NCBI GenBank assembly: GCA_018240285.1
Contig: JAFEGA010000001.1
Span: forward strand, 46,210 to 110,209
Direction of reading: 5' to 3'
Length of the DNA stretch: 64,000 nt
DNA from: Pseudomonadota bacterium
GTDB taxonomy: Bacteria > Pseudomonadota > Gammaproteobacteria > Burkholderiales > Nitrosomonadaceae
The notes under the pieces are model-generated. The model was not told the origin of the DNA. It saw only the letters and a program-made list of their open reading frames with translations, and ran no database searches. A program made the position numbers and the translations under genes. Shown here one piece after another: positions 24,329-33,354 of the stretch (the stretch's first letter is position 1; every line of letters starts with the position of its first letter).

Positions 24329-25934
24329 AGAAGAACTGAACCAACTCGGCAAAACCCTCTGGGGTGTCGCCGACCAGTTGCGCGGCGCGATGAATGCCGA
24401 CGACTTCCGCGACTATATGCTGTCGTTCCTGTTCTTGCGCTATCTCTCGGATAACTATGAAGCGGCGGCAAAGAAGGAGCTGGGTCGGGACTATCCGCAG
24501 TTGGCAGACGATGACCGGCGGGCGCCCTTGTCTGTCTGGTATGAGCAGAACGCCGGTGATGTGACCGATTTCGAGAAGCAGATGCGCCTTAAGGTGCATT
24601 ATGTGATCGAGCCGCAGTACCTGTGGAGCAGCATCTATGAGATGGCGCGCACGCAGCACGGTGACCTGTTGGATACCTTGTGGAAGGGCTTCAAGTACAT
24701 CGAGGAAAAGTCATTCGAGAGTACCTTTCAGGGGCTGTTCTCCGAAATCAATTTGCACTCCGAGAAGCTGGGCAAGAAACCGGCGGATCGCAATACCAAA
24801 CTTTGCGCCATCATTCAAAGGATCGCCGAGGGCATTGCCCAGTTCAGCACCAATACTGACATTTTGGGCGACGCTTATGAATACCTGGTCGGCGAATTCG
24901 CCGCCGGTTCGGGCAAAAAGGCGGGCGAGTTTTATACCCCGCAACAGATTTCCACCATTCTTTCCGAGATCGTCACGCTGGACAGTCAGGAACCCAAAAA
25001 CGGCAAAAAGAAAAACCTGAGCAAGGTGCTGGACTTTGCCTGCGGTTCCGGCTCGCTGCTGCTGAATGTACGCAAGCAGCTCGGGGCCCACGGCATCGGC
25101 AAAATCTACGGGCAAGAGAAGAACATCACCACCTACAACCTGGCACGCATGAACATGCTGCTGCACGGGGTGAAAGATACCGAGTTCGAGATTCACCATG
25201 GCGACTCGCTGCTCAACGACTGGGATATTCTCAACGAGATGAATCCGGCCAAGAAACTGCAATTCGATGCCGTGGTGGCGAATCCACCTTTCAGCTACCG
25301 CTGGGAGCCGAATGAGGCACTGGGCGAGGATTTCCGCTTCAAGAGCTATGGACTTGCGCCAAAATCCGCTGCCGACTTTGCCTTCCTGTTGCATGGCTTC
25401 CACTTCCTGAGCGACAGCGGTGTGATGGCGATCATTCTGCCCCACGGTGTGCTGTTCCGTGGCGGCGCCGAAGAACGCATCCGCACCAAGTTGTTAAAAG
25501 ACGGCCATATCGACACCGTGATCGGCTTGCCTGCCAATCTGTTTTTCTCCACCGGCATCCCCGTCTGTATTCTTGTGTTGAAGCGCTGCAAAAAGCCGGA
25601 CGATGTGCTGTTCATCAATGCCTCAGGTCCAGAAAATTTCGAGAAAGGCAAACGCCAAAACCGCCTGCTGCCGGAGCACATCGACAAGATCGTCGCTACC
25701 TATCAGTTCCGCAAAGAAGAAGCGCATTATTCGCGGCGGGTCGATATGGAAGAAATTGCCGCAAATGACTATAACCTGAATATCTCGCGTTATATCAGCA
25801 CGGCAAAACCGGAGGATGCAATTGTCTTGGCGGCTGTTCATGCGCAATTAACGGCGCTGGAAAAACAAATCAAGAATGCTACTGGGAAACATAATGAATT
25901 TCTTAAGGAATTGGGGCTGCCGCCATTGCCCTAG
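24321..25934 (+). CDS. hsdM: Type I modification methyltransferase subunit HsdM
   Basis: Adenine-N6 DNA methyltransferase of 537 residues. It has the helical N-terminal HsdM_N domain (1-150), the region entering the methylase domain GEFYTPQQI, the SAM-binding motif DFACGSGSLL (238-247) and the catalytic ANPPF (320-324). C-terminally the family helix region is complete. HsdM needs a specificity subunit to recognise DNA; no complete hsdS is present here, so activity would depend on an HsdS encoded elsewhere. It appears intact and is more GC-rich than the HEPN gene. Confidence 0.92.
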   Translation: MTKEELNQLGKTLWGVADQLRGAMNADDFRDYMLSFLFLRYLSDNYEAAAKKELGRDYPQLADDDRRAPLSVWYEQNAGDVTDFEKQMRLKVHYVIEPQYLWSSIYEMARTQHGDLLDTLWKGFKYIEEKSFESTFQGLFSEINLHSEKLGKKPADRNTKLCAIIQRIAEGIAQFSTNTDILGDAYEYLVGEFAAGSGKKAGEFYTPQQISTILSEIVTLDSQEPKNGKKKNLSKVLDFACGSGSLLLNVRKQLGAHGIGKIYGQEKNITTYNLARMNMLLHGVKDTEFEIHHGDSLLNDWDILNEMNPAKKLQFDAVVANPPFSYRWEPNEALGEDFRFKSYGLAPKSAADFAFLLHGFHFLSDSGVMAIILPHGVLFRGGAEERIRTKLLKDGHIDTVIGLPANLFFSTGIPVCILVLKRCKKPDDVLFINASGPENFEKGKRQNRLLPEHIDKIVATYQFRKEEAHYSRRVDMEEIAANDYNLNISRYISTAKPEDAIVLAAVHAQLTALEKQIKNATGKHNEFLKELGLPPLP

Positions 25935-26102
25935 GTGTCTGTTGGATTGAATGATAAATGAGCATTTTGAGCTTGTTTTTAACACCGTAGCGGCAACACA
26001 GATAGTTTTTCAATAGCCTGCTAGTGTATGCGGTTTTTTTGGCGATATAATGGCTAGCCTGACATTCGGCCGTTTCTTCGCGATTTTCCTAATCTACTAT
26101 AC

Positions 26103-27230
26103 ATGCAAGATTCAAAATCAGTCGGTGTGGTAACACCGCAGTACGTGCAAATCGACAAGCCATTGCAGCTGAAAAGTGGATTGTCGCTGGAGAGCTATCA
26201 CCTGGTTTATGAGACCTACGGGCAGTTGAATGCTGCGCGTTCCAACGCGATCTTGATTTGCCATGCGCTTTCCGGTAACCACCATGTAGCCGGTGTGTAC
26301 GCAGAAAATGAAAAGAGCATCGGCTGGTGGGACAACATGGTCGGTCCCGGTAAGCCGATCGATACCGATCGTTTTTTTGTCATCGGCGTGAATAATTTGG
26401 GGGGCTGTCACGGCTCCACCGGTCCCGCCAGTATCGATCCGCGCACCGGCAAGCAGTACGGTGCGAGTTTTCCGGTGGTGACGGTGGAAGACTGGGTCGA
26501 GGCGCAAGCGCAATTGGCCGAGCATTTAGGCATTGAACAATTTGCCGCCATTGTCGGTGGCAGTTTGGGCGGTATGCAGGCGATGCAGTGGACGCTCGAT
26601 TATCCGGAAAAAGTGCGCCATGCGCTGGTGATCGCAGCAGCGCCGAAACTGACCGCGCAGAATATCGCATTTAACGATGTGGCGCGCCAGGCGATCATGA
26701 CCGATCAGGAATTTTACGGCGGTAATTTTTACGCTTACGATACGTTGCCGCGCCGTGGGTTGCGTCTTGCGCGCATGTTAGGGCATATCACGTATCTGTC
26801 CGACGATTCGATGGCAGCGAAATTCGGCCGCAGTTTGCGCAAGGGTGAGCTTTCTTTCGGTTTCGATGTGGAGTTTGAAATCGAATCGTATCTGCGTTAT
26901 CAAGGTGATAAATTCGCCGATTTGTTCGACGCCAACAGCTACTTGCTGATGACCAAAGCGCTGGATTACTTCGATCCCGCCGCGGCATACAACGGCGATT
27001 TGAGCGCCGCGTTCCGGGCTGCCAAGGCGAATTTTCTGGTGATCTCGTTTACCACGGACTGGCGTTTCTCGCCGCAGCGCTCGCAGGAAATCGTCAAAGC
27101 GCTGCTGGACAATGCACTCAACGTCAGTTATGCGGAAATCAACTCCAGTCACGGTCACGACTCGTTCCTGATGGAGCCGTCCGGTTATCATCCACTGGTG
27201 CGGGCGTATATGGACAACATTGCGATTTAA
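26103..27230 (+). CDS. metX: Homoserine O-acyltransferase MetX
   Basis: Alpha/beta-hydrolase that activates homoserine for methionine synthesis using acetyl- or succinyl-CoA. The catalytic serine lies in [12 protein letters not shown], the aspartate in the [10 protein letters not shown] region, and the histidine in SSHGHDSFL near the end. Its 375 residues match the family. Which acyl donor is used cannot be judged by eye: MetX of many proteobacteria is a succinyltransferase. A TATAAT hexamer at 26046-26051 may be its -10 box. MetW follows at 8 bp, the conserved betaproteobacterial pair. Confidence 0.93.
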   Translation: MQDSKSVGVVTPQYVQIDKPLQLKSGLSLESYHLVYETYGQLNAARSNAILICHALSGNHHVAGVYAENEKSIGWWDNMVGPGKPIDTDRFFVIGVNNLGGCHGSTGPASIDPRTGKQYGASFPVVTVEDWVEAQAQLAEHLGIEQFAAIVGGSLGGMQAMQWTLDYPEKVRHALVIAAAPKLTAQNIAFNDVARQAIMTDQEFYGGNFYAYDTLPRRGLRLARMLGHITYLSDDSMAAKFGRSLRKGELSFGFDVEFEIESYLRYQGDKFADLFDANSYLLMTKALDYFDPAAAYNGDLSAAFRAAKANFLVISFTTDWRFSPQRSQEIVKALLDNALNVSYAEINSSHGHDSFLMEPSGYHPLVRAYMDNIAI

Positions 27231-27238
27231 GTAAAAAC

Positions 27239-27856
27239 ATGACGGATAACTCGATACCTTCAACCATTGCATTACGGCCCGATCTCGCAGCCATCGCCGA
27301 GTGGATCAAGCCCGGTGCAAAAATACTCGATTTAGGCTGCGGCGACGGTTCGTTGCTGCGCTATTTGCGCGACACGCGCAATGTGTTCGGTTACGGCGTG
27401 GAAATCGACGAAGCCAATCTGCTGAAATGTTTCCGCAGCGGCATCAACGTGATTCAAAATGACCTGGAAGCCGGGTTATCCAGTTTTGAGTCGGATTCGT
27501 TCGATTATGTGATTTTGTCACAAACCCTGCAGGCGATGCGGCATACCGAGGGTATCATCGAGGAAATGCTGCGCGTCGGTAAGGAAGGCATCGTTTCGTT
27601 TCCCAATTTCGGTTACTGGAAAAACCGCATGCAGGTCATTTCCGGTCATATGCCGGTGTCGGAAACGCTACCGTACCGCTGGTACGATACGCCGAATATT
27701 CACTTATGTACTCTGGGCGATTTTGAAGCACTGTGCCAGCAATGCAATGCGCGCATTCTGGAACGCAAAGTGATGAACAATCATTACCGTCCGGTTAATT
27801 TTCTGCCGAATCTACGCGGCATGCTGGCGTTTTACCGTTTTGAACGGCGCGCTTAA
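27239..27856 (+). CDS. metW: Methionine biosynthesis protein MetW
   Basis: Methyltransferase-fold protein of 205 residues that accompanies MetX; in several bacteria it is needed for full acyltransferase activity. It shows the SAM-binding-like ILDLGCGDGSLLRYL, the GVEIDE segment, the SQTLQAM segment and the conserved SFPNFGYWKNR. Coupled to metX by an 8-bp gap. Its last 62 bp overlap, tail to tail, the 3' end of the leftward DUF455 gene. Confidence 0.93.
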   Translation: MTDNSIPSTIALRPDLAAIAEWIKPGAKILDLGCGDGSLLRYLRDTRNVFGYGVEIDEANLLKCFRSGINVIQNDLEAGLSSFESDSFDYVILSQTLQAMRHTEGIIEEMLRVGKEGIVSFPNFGYWKNRMQVISGHMPVSETLPYRWYDTPNIHLCTLGDFEALCQQCNARILERKVMNNHYRPVNFLPNLRGMLAFYRFERRA

Positions 27857-28679
27857 GTGCGCCGGAAGTATGAGTGGCAGTTTTTTCCATGCACTCCAGC
27901 GCTTTGAGTTCCGCTGTGGAAAACCCCGCTTGTTGCCTCGCTTCGTAATGCAAAGGGCCGCAAATCTGTGCGGGAAAGTATTGCTCGATCAACTCTTGAA
28001 AAGTTTGCCCGGAATCGAGTCCGCGTTGCCGGCATAAATACTGGAACCAGTGCGATCCGATCGAAACATGCCCGATCTCATCGCGCAAAATAATCTCCAG
28101 CACTGCCATCGTTTTCTCATCGCCTGCCTGACGTAATCGTTCGATCATGCCGGGTGTCACGTCCAATCCTCTGGCTTCCAGTACACGCGGCACCAGTGCC
28201 ATGCGCACCAACGGATCAAACGCCGTGCGCACCGCCATATCCCATAAACCATTATGCGCCGGGAAGTCGCCGTAATCGCTGCCGAGCTCATTCAGCCGCT
28301 GGCGCAGTAACTGAAAGTGATAAGCCTCTTCCGCCGCTACCCGTATCCAGTCGCTGTAAAACTGCTGCGGCAGGTTACGAAAACGATACACCGCATCCCA
28401 CGCCAGATTGATGGCGTTAAATTCGATATGCGTGATCGCATGAATCAGCGCGATCAGTCCGGCTTTGCTGCCGAGGCGGCGCTTTGGCACATCACTCGGC
28501 GCAACCAAAATGGGCTTGTCCGGACGTCCGGGTTCTAAGATGGGAGCGGGTTCACGCTGCGATGTCAACGCTAATAATCCATTCTGCCAAGCTTGCGCGG
28601 TCTGTGCGGTCAGCCGTAACTTTTCTTCGGCCGCGCAAGCCATGAGGCAATTTTCAGCGGCGTCAAACAAGGATTCCAT
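27795..28679 (-). CDS. DUF455 family protein, ferritin-like fold
   Basis: Protein of 294 residues. Conserved glutamates and histidines fall at the spacing of a ferritin-like di-iron site: THIEFNAINLAWDA, AAEEAYHFQLL, and DEIGHVSIGSHWF. Such proteins occur near tRNA-modifying and redox genes, but the reaction of DUF455 is not established. The normal domain appears to end around AGFSTAELKALE; the last 30 or so residues, rich in T, K and C, are encoded on the opposite strand of the metW 3' end. It is divergent from the thioesterase gene. Confidence 0.8.
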   Translation of the reverse strand: MESLFDAAENCLMACAAEEKLRLTAQTAQAWQNGLLALTSQREPAPILEPGRPDKPILVAPSDVPKRRLGSKAGLIALIHAITHIEFNAINLAWDAVYRFRNLPQQFYSDWIRVAAEEAYHFQLLRQRLNELGSDYGDFPAHNGLWDMAVRTAFDPLVRMALVPRVLEARGLDVTPGMIERLRQAGDEKTMAVLEIILRDEIGHVSIGSHWFQYLCRQRGLDSGQTFQELIEQYFPAQICGPLHYEARQQAGFSTAELKALECMEKTATHTSGALKRAVQNGKTPACRVDSAEN

Positions 28680-28804
28680 GCCGGTTTTCCGGAAGCTGTG
28701 TGAGAAAGAGAAATCAGGTTAAAGCAAAAACGCTATTATATCTTTGCGCAGCCAGCGAACGCATGCGCGTATTCCCGATAAATTTCATACAAGCGGACAC
28801 CATC

Positions 28805-29224
28805 ATGCCTGATATACCTGACGATCCTTCACTGCATGTTGCATTACCGGAGGGGCAACCGGTATTGCGCACCGTGCCGATGCCCGCGGACACCAATTAC
28901 GCCGGCGATATTTTCGGCGGCTGGATCATGTCGCAAGTCGACATGGCCGGCAGCATCCCCGCCATCCGCCGTGCGCGCGGGCGGGTTGCAACGGTCGCGG
29001 TCAATTCCTTTGTATTCAAGCATCCGGTACTTGTCGGCGATTTGGTCAGTTTTTATGCCGACATCGTCAAGATAGGGCGTACCTCGATCACTGTCGACGT
29101 GACCGTCTATGCGCAACGCGGTGTACGCGAAGGCGGTGAGGAAGTTTGCATCAAAGTGACCGAGGCGGTGTTGACGTATGTGGCGATTGATAGTGACCGG
29201 CGGCCGCGGGTGGTGGAAGAGTGA
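28805..29224 (+). CDS. YciA-like acyl-CoA thioesterase
   Basis: Hot-dog-fold thioesterase of 139 residues that releases CoA from acyl-CoA. It has the YciA-type active region DTNYAGDIFGGWIMSQVDMAG, with the catalytic aspartates, and the VNSFVFKHPVLVGDLV strand, ending in a KVTEAVLTYVA strand. The ATG at 28805 begins right at the family start; upstream in-frame starts at 28700 and 28763 would add unrelated residues. Likely acts on medium or long chains in fatty acid turnover. Confidence 0.85.
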   Translation: MPDIPDDPSLHVALPEGQPVLRTVPMPADTNYAGDIFGGWIMSQVDMAGSIPAIRRARGRVATVAVNSFVFKHPVLVGDLVSFYADIVKIGRTSITVDVTVYAQRGVREGGEEVCIKVTEAVLTYVAIDSDRRPRVVEE

Positions 29225-29321
29225 CGTAAAAGTTCGAGATTGTGATAAATGTAACAGCTATTGCTGCTAAAAACTGAGCACAATGAAACACCGAAAATAG
29301 GAACTCTTTGGAGGGGCATTT

Positions 29322-29795
29322 ATGAAGCGCTTTCTTCGGAAAATTGTACCGGTAATGCTGTTGACCGTTTTTTGTTATCAAAATGCTCTGGCAGCCGACA
29401 TCTATTCACATATCGTTTTGGATTTGCCTGGCCGATTGGAAAAAACGGAGCCTTGGGTAAAGATTATCAAAACACACGAGGAATGGGCGCAGCTTTATGA
29501 TGAACTCACTCTCGTTGTTAGCGAACCTGATCCGCTGCCGGGAATTGATTTTGAGAGTTTTCAATTGATCGTCGGCGGAATAGGTGTAAAAAGCTCGGGC
29601 GGTAATAGTTTGGTGGTAGATGGGATCTTTGAATCCGATCATGACATTACCATTTATGTTCTCGATGTTACTCCCGGAGCTCACTGCTCGGCCATTACCG
29701 TGATCGATTATCCTATGACGGCTTTCTTGATCAGGAAAACCGAGAAACCTTTGAATTTTTATGTGCGGCATGCCAAAATGGATTGTTCTGAGTAA
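29322..29795 (+). CDS. Exported PrcB-like domain protein
   Basis: Protein of 157 residues with a signal peptide (hydrophobic residues 8-24, cleavage likely after ALA) and a compact beta-rich domain. The middle part (FQLIVGGIGVKSSGGNSLVVDGI) resembles the PrcB C-terminal domain found in some secreted proteins and protease complexes, but the similarity is a judgement by eye. Two cysteines (in HCSAI and DCSE) could form a disulfide in the periplasm. A GGAGGGG ribosome site precedes the ATG. It has no partner gene nearby. Confidence 0.55.
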   Translation: MKRFLRKIVPVMLLTVFCYQNALAADIYSHIVLDLPGRLEKTEPWVKIIKTHEEWAQLYDELTLVVSEPDPLPGIDFESFQLIVGGIGVKSSGGNSLVVDGIFESDHDITIYVLDVTPGAHCSAITVIDYPMTAFLIRKTEKPLNFYVRHAKMDCSE

Positions 29796-30146
29796 TCATG
29801 TGGTGCCGCGAGAATGACGAGATGTGCATTGTCCATAGCTCACAAAAAAATTGCTATGGAATTGATCTGCTTTACTACACAGCTACGGAGTAAGTTGCAG
29901 ATTATCCACAACCCATCCAAAAAACGATCCGGCAGTACGTAATTTAGTTCTCTTGTGTTATAGGTGCTAGTGCCACACCTGCTGCAATTAATGCCTTTCC
30001 GTTAAATAAATCGGAGCGCGTTTGAACCTCAGGCCATGCAAATTCAGTTGGAACTAGGCCTGCATTCTTGATAATAGTGAATGGCTTCATTTTTTGGTGA
30101 TTTTAGCAGTTTGGGTGCATTCTTAAGGATTTGGCGAGTTAGCAGG
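29796..30146. other. 351-bp stretch without a confident gene
   Basis: Between the PrcB-like gene and the 3' end of pgl. It contains a stem TCCATAGC/GCTATGGA (29832-29839 and 29853-29860) around an A-rich 13-base loop with no U-run, and on the minus strand a 48-codon frame (29944-30090, MKPFTIIKNAGLVPTEF...) lacking a ribosome site. Neither is convincing as a gene. It could hold a decayed gene end. Confidence 0.35.
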
Positions 30147-30836
30147 TTATTTGGTATCGCATGTTTCAAAAATAGCAATGGTTGCCTTTGTGCTTTGCGA
30201 TAACCAAACAACCGGTAATTCCGGATCAGGTTTCTTAGTGATCCGATCCAGCAATCGCTGCTTTCTTTCACCCGTCACCACCAGCACAATCTGTTCACTG
30301 TTTGCCAGTATTTCCAGCGAAAGGCTCATGCGCAAAGACGGCGCGATGGGCGGTGCGACAGCGATGCAGTGGCGCGTCGATAGCACATCCGGATTCATGC
30401 CGGGAAACAGCGAGGCGATGTGGCCGTCTTCGCCCAGGCCCAACACCGTCAGGCTGACCGGTAACGGTAGCGAGTCCAATCGCTGATAAAGGGCCTCGAT
30501 GGCGTCGAACGGATTGTCGTGCGCGGTTTTTAAGCCGATGAACGGGGTATTGGCCGGGAGGTGTGACAGCAAGTGCTGTTTGATCAGTTTTTCGTTCGAT
30601 TGATCGTCGTTGACATCAACCCAGCGCTCATCGGACAGCGTGACAGTAATCCGATCCCAAGGCAGTTTACATTTTGCCAGCGCGGGCAGGTAATGGCACG
30701 GGGTGCTGCCGCCGGGGACGACGAGGGCGGCTTGCGGTTTGCGGCTCAGGGTATTTTGCAGCGCGGTTGCGGCGAAATCGGCGAAGCCTTGGCTTAACGA
30801 CTCAATGTCGGGAAAAACCTGGCGTTGCAGCGGCAT
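30147..30836 (-). CDS. pgl: 6-phosphogluconolactonase
   Basis: Hydrolyses 6-phosphogluconolactone in the oxidative pentose phosphate pathway. The 229-residue protein has the phosphosugar-binding ALVVPGGSTPCHYLPAL segment, the TLSDERWVD segment and the LGLGEDGHIASLFPG motif. ATG 30836 matches the family start; the frame is open upstream into the HAD gene. It is the last gene of a leftward operon of sugar genes, 7 bp after the HAD phosphatase stop, which suggests that pentose phosphate flux and the sugar pathway are expressed together. Confidence 0.88.
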   Translation of the reverse strand: MPLQRQVFPDIESLSQGFADFAATALQNTLSRKPQAALVVPGGSTPCHYLPALAKCKLPWDRITVTLSDERWVDVNDDQSNEKLIKQHLLSHLPANTPFIGLKTAHDNPFDAIEALYQRLDSLPLPVSLTVLGLGEDGHIASLFPGMNPDVLSTRHCIAVAPPIAPSLRMSLSLEILANSEQIVLVVTGERKQRLLDRITKKPDPELPVVWLSQSTKATIAIFETCDTK

Positions 30837-30843
30837 GCGAGGG

Positions 30844-31485
30844 TTATTGCACCAGGCTGCGCAAATCCGGCACGGTTTCGATGTGCGCCGGGAACGGATT
30901 CGGGTCGCCGGGAAAGACGCGCCCAAGGAAAGCGGTGTTGTTGGCTTGCGCGCCTTCCAAATCGGCCATCGCGTCGCCGATCATCAGTACCGATTCCGGT
31001 TTCAGTCCGTGTGCTGCCAGAATTTCCGCGATGATGGTTTTTTTCAGTGCCGGAGCGCCGCGTACACCGGTGAAATAAGGTGCGAGGCCGCGCCGTTCAA
31101 CGATAACTTTCAGTTCGACTTCCGGCGTGCCGGAGGCGACGAATAGCGGGATTCTGCCGGATTGCTGGCGGATCAACTCGATGGCACCGGGTACCGGTTC
31201 GGCGGCGATGACCGCTTCAACCACCAGTTCGGAAAAGCGGATGTCCAGTTGTCGTTCTTCCGCTTCCGTCAATGGCGGTTTGTTGAGGAAATGTTCCTGG
31301 AAATGGCGGAATTTGCGGTAGCGCGACATGCCGCCGTTTTGTGTGTGGAATCGCACCACTTCGGTAACGATGTCTTCACCATACGGGCGGTACAGTTCCG
31401 CGAACGCTTGCGTTTTGATTTTGCCGGATTCGACCACGACGCCGTCGAAGTCGAAAATGATCGCCTGCCAGTTGAAATTGTTCAT
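30844..31485 (-). CDS. HAD-superfamily phosphatase (beta-phosphoglucomutase-like)
   Basis: HAD hydrolase of 213 residues. Motif I is FDFDGVVVESG (residues 11-21), motif II sits in LFVASGTPEVEL, a conserved lysine in ALKKTIIAEIL, and motif III is VLMIGDAMADLEGA. The helical cap is of the beta-phosphoglucomutase/phosphoglycolate phosphatase type. Its position between an epimerase gene (2 bp gap) and pgl within a sugar-acid operon suggests that it dephosphorylates a sugar intermediate, but no substrate can be read from the sequence. Confidence 0.82.
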   Translation of the reverse strand: MNNFNWQAIIFDFDGVVVESGKIKTQAFAELYRPYGEDIVTEVVRFHTQNGGMSRYRKFRHFQEHFLNKPPLTEAEERQLDIRFSELVVEAVIAAEPVPGAIELIRQQSGRIPLFVASGTPEVELKVIVERRGLAPYFTGVRGAPALKKTIIAEILAAHGLKPESVLMIGDAMADLEGAQANNTAFLGRVFPGDPNPFPAHIETVPDLRSLVQ

Positions 31486-31487
31486 GG

Positions 31488-32417
31488 CTAGGCGCGATTG
31501 TCCGAAGTGGATGGCGTGGCATCGTCGTTTTCGTCGCCGTGGTGCAAGTCCTGGTGGATTTCGCGCAGGCAATCGAGAATGCCTTGCCCCAGGTCGACAT
31601 GCTCGTTCAGTACCAGTTTGCGGCCGACGCGCGGTTGGAACGCATACGGCGTAATTTCGTAGTGATGCACCGCGTTGGCTTCGTCGAAATGCAATTCCAC
31701 CGGCCACGGCAGAATTTCCGAGATCATCGTCATGACATCCTTGATGCGCAGTCTTTCCTGGCCGGTCAAAATCATGTGCCGGTTGGCGAATTCGGGCGCC
31801 AGAATTTGTACGCTCATGCGCGCCGCATCTTCCACGTGGATGTATTCGCGCATGGCGTCGCCGCTGCCCTTGTAGGTAATGGAATGATGCGCGACCGCTT
31901 CGTGCAGCATGCGGTAGATGCCGTTGCGCTTGTCGGCGCGGCGGCCGTACAGCGAACCGTAACGCAGGATGCTGTAATCCAGCCCGTAGCGCTCGTGATA
32001 GGTTTCCGTGAAGCGCTCCGCTGCCTGCTTGCTGGCGCGGTAAAAAGAACCGGATTCGGAATAGACATAAATGCTGCTGGCGAAGACAAAGCGGCGCGCA
32101 CCGGCGATACGAGCGGCTTCCAATGCGTGCATGTTGCCCAGCACATTGATGGTGGCGGTGGGAATGGGCTTGTCGTTGGCTTCATCGATGTCGGCGATCG
32201 CGGCGAAGTTATACACGATCGAAGTTCCCTTGGCGGCCTCGATCACTTGATCGAGATTCATGATGTCGCCGATGATCATTTCCTGGTTGCTTTTCAGAAA
32301 CGGCGACGGACTGCGGTCAAACAGCCGCACCCGGTAGCCCGCAGCCGATAATGCATCGGCGACATGACTACCCAAAAAACCGCTGGCGCCAAATACCACA
32401 ACCGTTTCATTCACCAT
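31488..32417 (-). CDS. NAD-dependent sugar epimerase/dehydratase
   Basis: Extended short-chain dehydrogenase of 309 residues. It has the N-terminal NAD motif VFGASGFLGSHV (GxxGxxG), the D-x2-N region around GDIMNL, the catalytic serine in FASSIYVYSES and an altered YxxxK at YRASKQAAERF, with tyrosine and lysine present. The later part (ILRYGSLYG, MREYIHVEDAA) is the usual sugar-binding side. Such enzymes act on nucleotide sugars. It lies in the leftward operon, 4 bp after the dehydrogenase gene, and its C-terminal tail is polar and probably disordered. Confidence 0.85.
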   Translation of the reverse strand: MVNETVVVFGASGFLGSHVADALSAAGYRVRLFDRSPSPFLKSNQEMIIGDIMNLDQVIEAAKGTSIVYNFAAIADIDEANDKPIPTATINVLGNMHALEAARIAGARRFVFASSIYVYSESGSFYRASKQAAERFTETYHERYGLDYSILRYGSLYGRRADKRNGIYRMLHEAVAHHSITYKGSGDAMREYIHVEDAARMSVQILAPEFANRHMILTGQERLRIKDVMTMISEILPWPVELHFDEANAVHHYEITPYAFQPRVGRKLVLNEHVDLGQGILDCLREIHQDLHHGDENDDATPSTSDNRA

Positions 32418-32421
32418 AGTG

Positions 32422-33354
32422 TTATCCGTTTTTGATGAGACCTGCTTTGATCAAACCCTGCAGCAGATTTTCCGCCGCTTCGATTTCCATGCGCTGGCGC
32501 GATTCCCGGGCCAGCGATCCGACATGCGATGTCAGGGTGATATTGCTGAATTCAAGCAGCGCACCATGATAAGGTTCCTGCTCGAATACATCGAGCGCCG
32601 CGGCGCTTACTTTGCCGGATTTCAGCGCGCCGGCGAGGGCGTTTTCATCGACTAGTCCGCCCCGTGCGGCGTTGATGACGATGACCTCGGGTTTCATCGC
32701 CGCGAATGCCTTGGCATCCAGCAAATGATGCGTATCCGTGCTGTAGGGTGTGTGTAGCGTGACAATATCAGCGGTTGCCAGCAATTGTTCCAGCGGTACT
32801 AACGTCACACCATCCTGTGTGGCGAACGGGTCGTGCGCGATCACTGTGGCTTCAAACGCCTGGCACAGGCGCGCGACGCGACGACCGATATGCCCCAGGC
32901 CGATGACGCCGACGGTTTGCGCCGCCAGCAGGCGGCCTTGCGTGCGTGGCCATTCGCCGTTGCGCACTGCGCGATCGATCGTGCTGATTTGCCGCAATAA
33001 ACTCAGAATGTAACCCATCGTTAGCTCCGCGACGGCTTGCGCGGGCGCTTCCGGCGTGTTCAGCACTTGAATGCCGTGATTCTTCGCCGCTGCCAAATCG
33101 ACGCTATCCAGCCCAGCGCCGCAGCGCGAAATGACTTTCAGATTCGGCGCGGATTGAAATACGCGTCCAGTCAACGGTTCAATCCCGGCGATCAAGCCGG
33201 TCGCGCCGCCGCTCAGCAATTCGATGATTTCATCTTCGGTGAGCTTGCGCTTGTGCGGATTGGTGATGACCTGAAAACCTTGTTGCAACAAGCGCTGAAT
33301 GGCCGGATTGTTGCCGGTATCGAACGATGAAGTGGAAATGACCAATGAGTTCAT
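32422..33354 (-). CDS. D-2-hydroxyacid dehydrogenase (SerA-like)
   Basis: NAD-dependent dehydrogenase of 310 residues, in the same family as phosphoglycerate dehydrogenase but without the regulatory ACT domain. It has the NAD motif GVIGLGHIGRRVA, the substrate arginine in NAARGGLVDE, the glutamate in DVFEQEPY, and the histidine in LTSHVGSL. The ATG at 33354 overlaps the aldolase stop by 4 bases. In this operon it could reduce or form a 2-keto acid such as a hydroxypyruvate derivative; this is inference from neighbours only. Confidence 0.85.
   Translation of the reverse strand: MNSLVISTSSFDTGNNPAIQRLLQQGFQVITNPHKRKLTEDEIIELLSGGATGLIAGIEPLTGRVFQSAPNLKVISRCGAGLDSVDLAAAKNHGIQVLNTPEAPAQAVAELTMGYILSLLRQISTIDRAVRNGEWPRTQGRLLAAQTVGVIGLGHIGRRVARLCQAFEATVIAHDPFATQDGVTLVPLEQLLATADIVTLHTPYSTDTHHLLDAKAFAAMKPEVIVINAARGGLVDENALAGALKSGKVSAAALDVFEQEPYHGALLEFSNITLTSHVGSLARESRQRMEIEAAENLLQGLIKAGLIKNG

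Noticed and set aside
21446..25934. Complete type I restriction-modification system
   Set aside because: Only hsdM is complete; hsdR and hsdS survive as about 55- and 25-residue matches, so it cannot restrict as encoded here.
25935..26102. SAM riboswitch ahead of metX
   Set aside because: The spacer is only 168 bp and I could not find the conserved pairing of SAM-II or other SAM riboswitch classes.
31539..32351. 270-codon frame opposite the epimerase gene
   Set aside because: Antisense to a clear SDR gene with no ribosome site or family motif.
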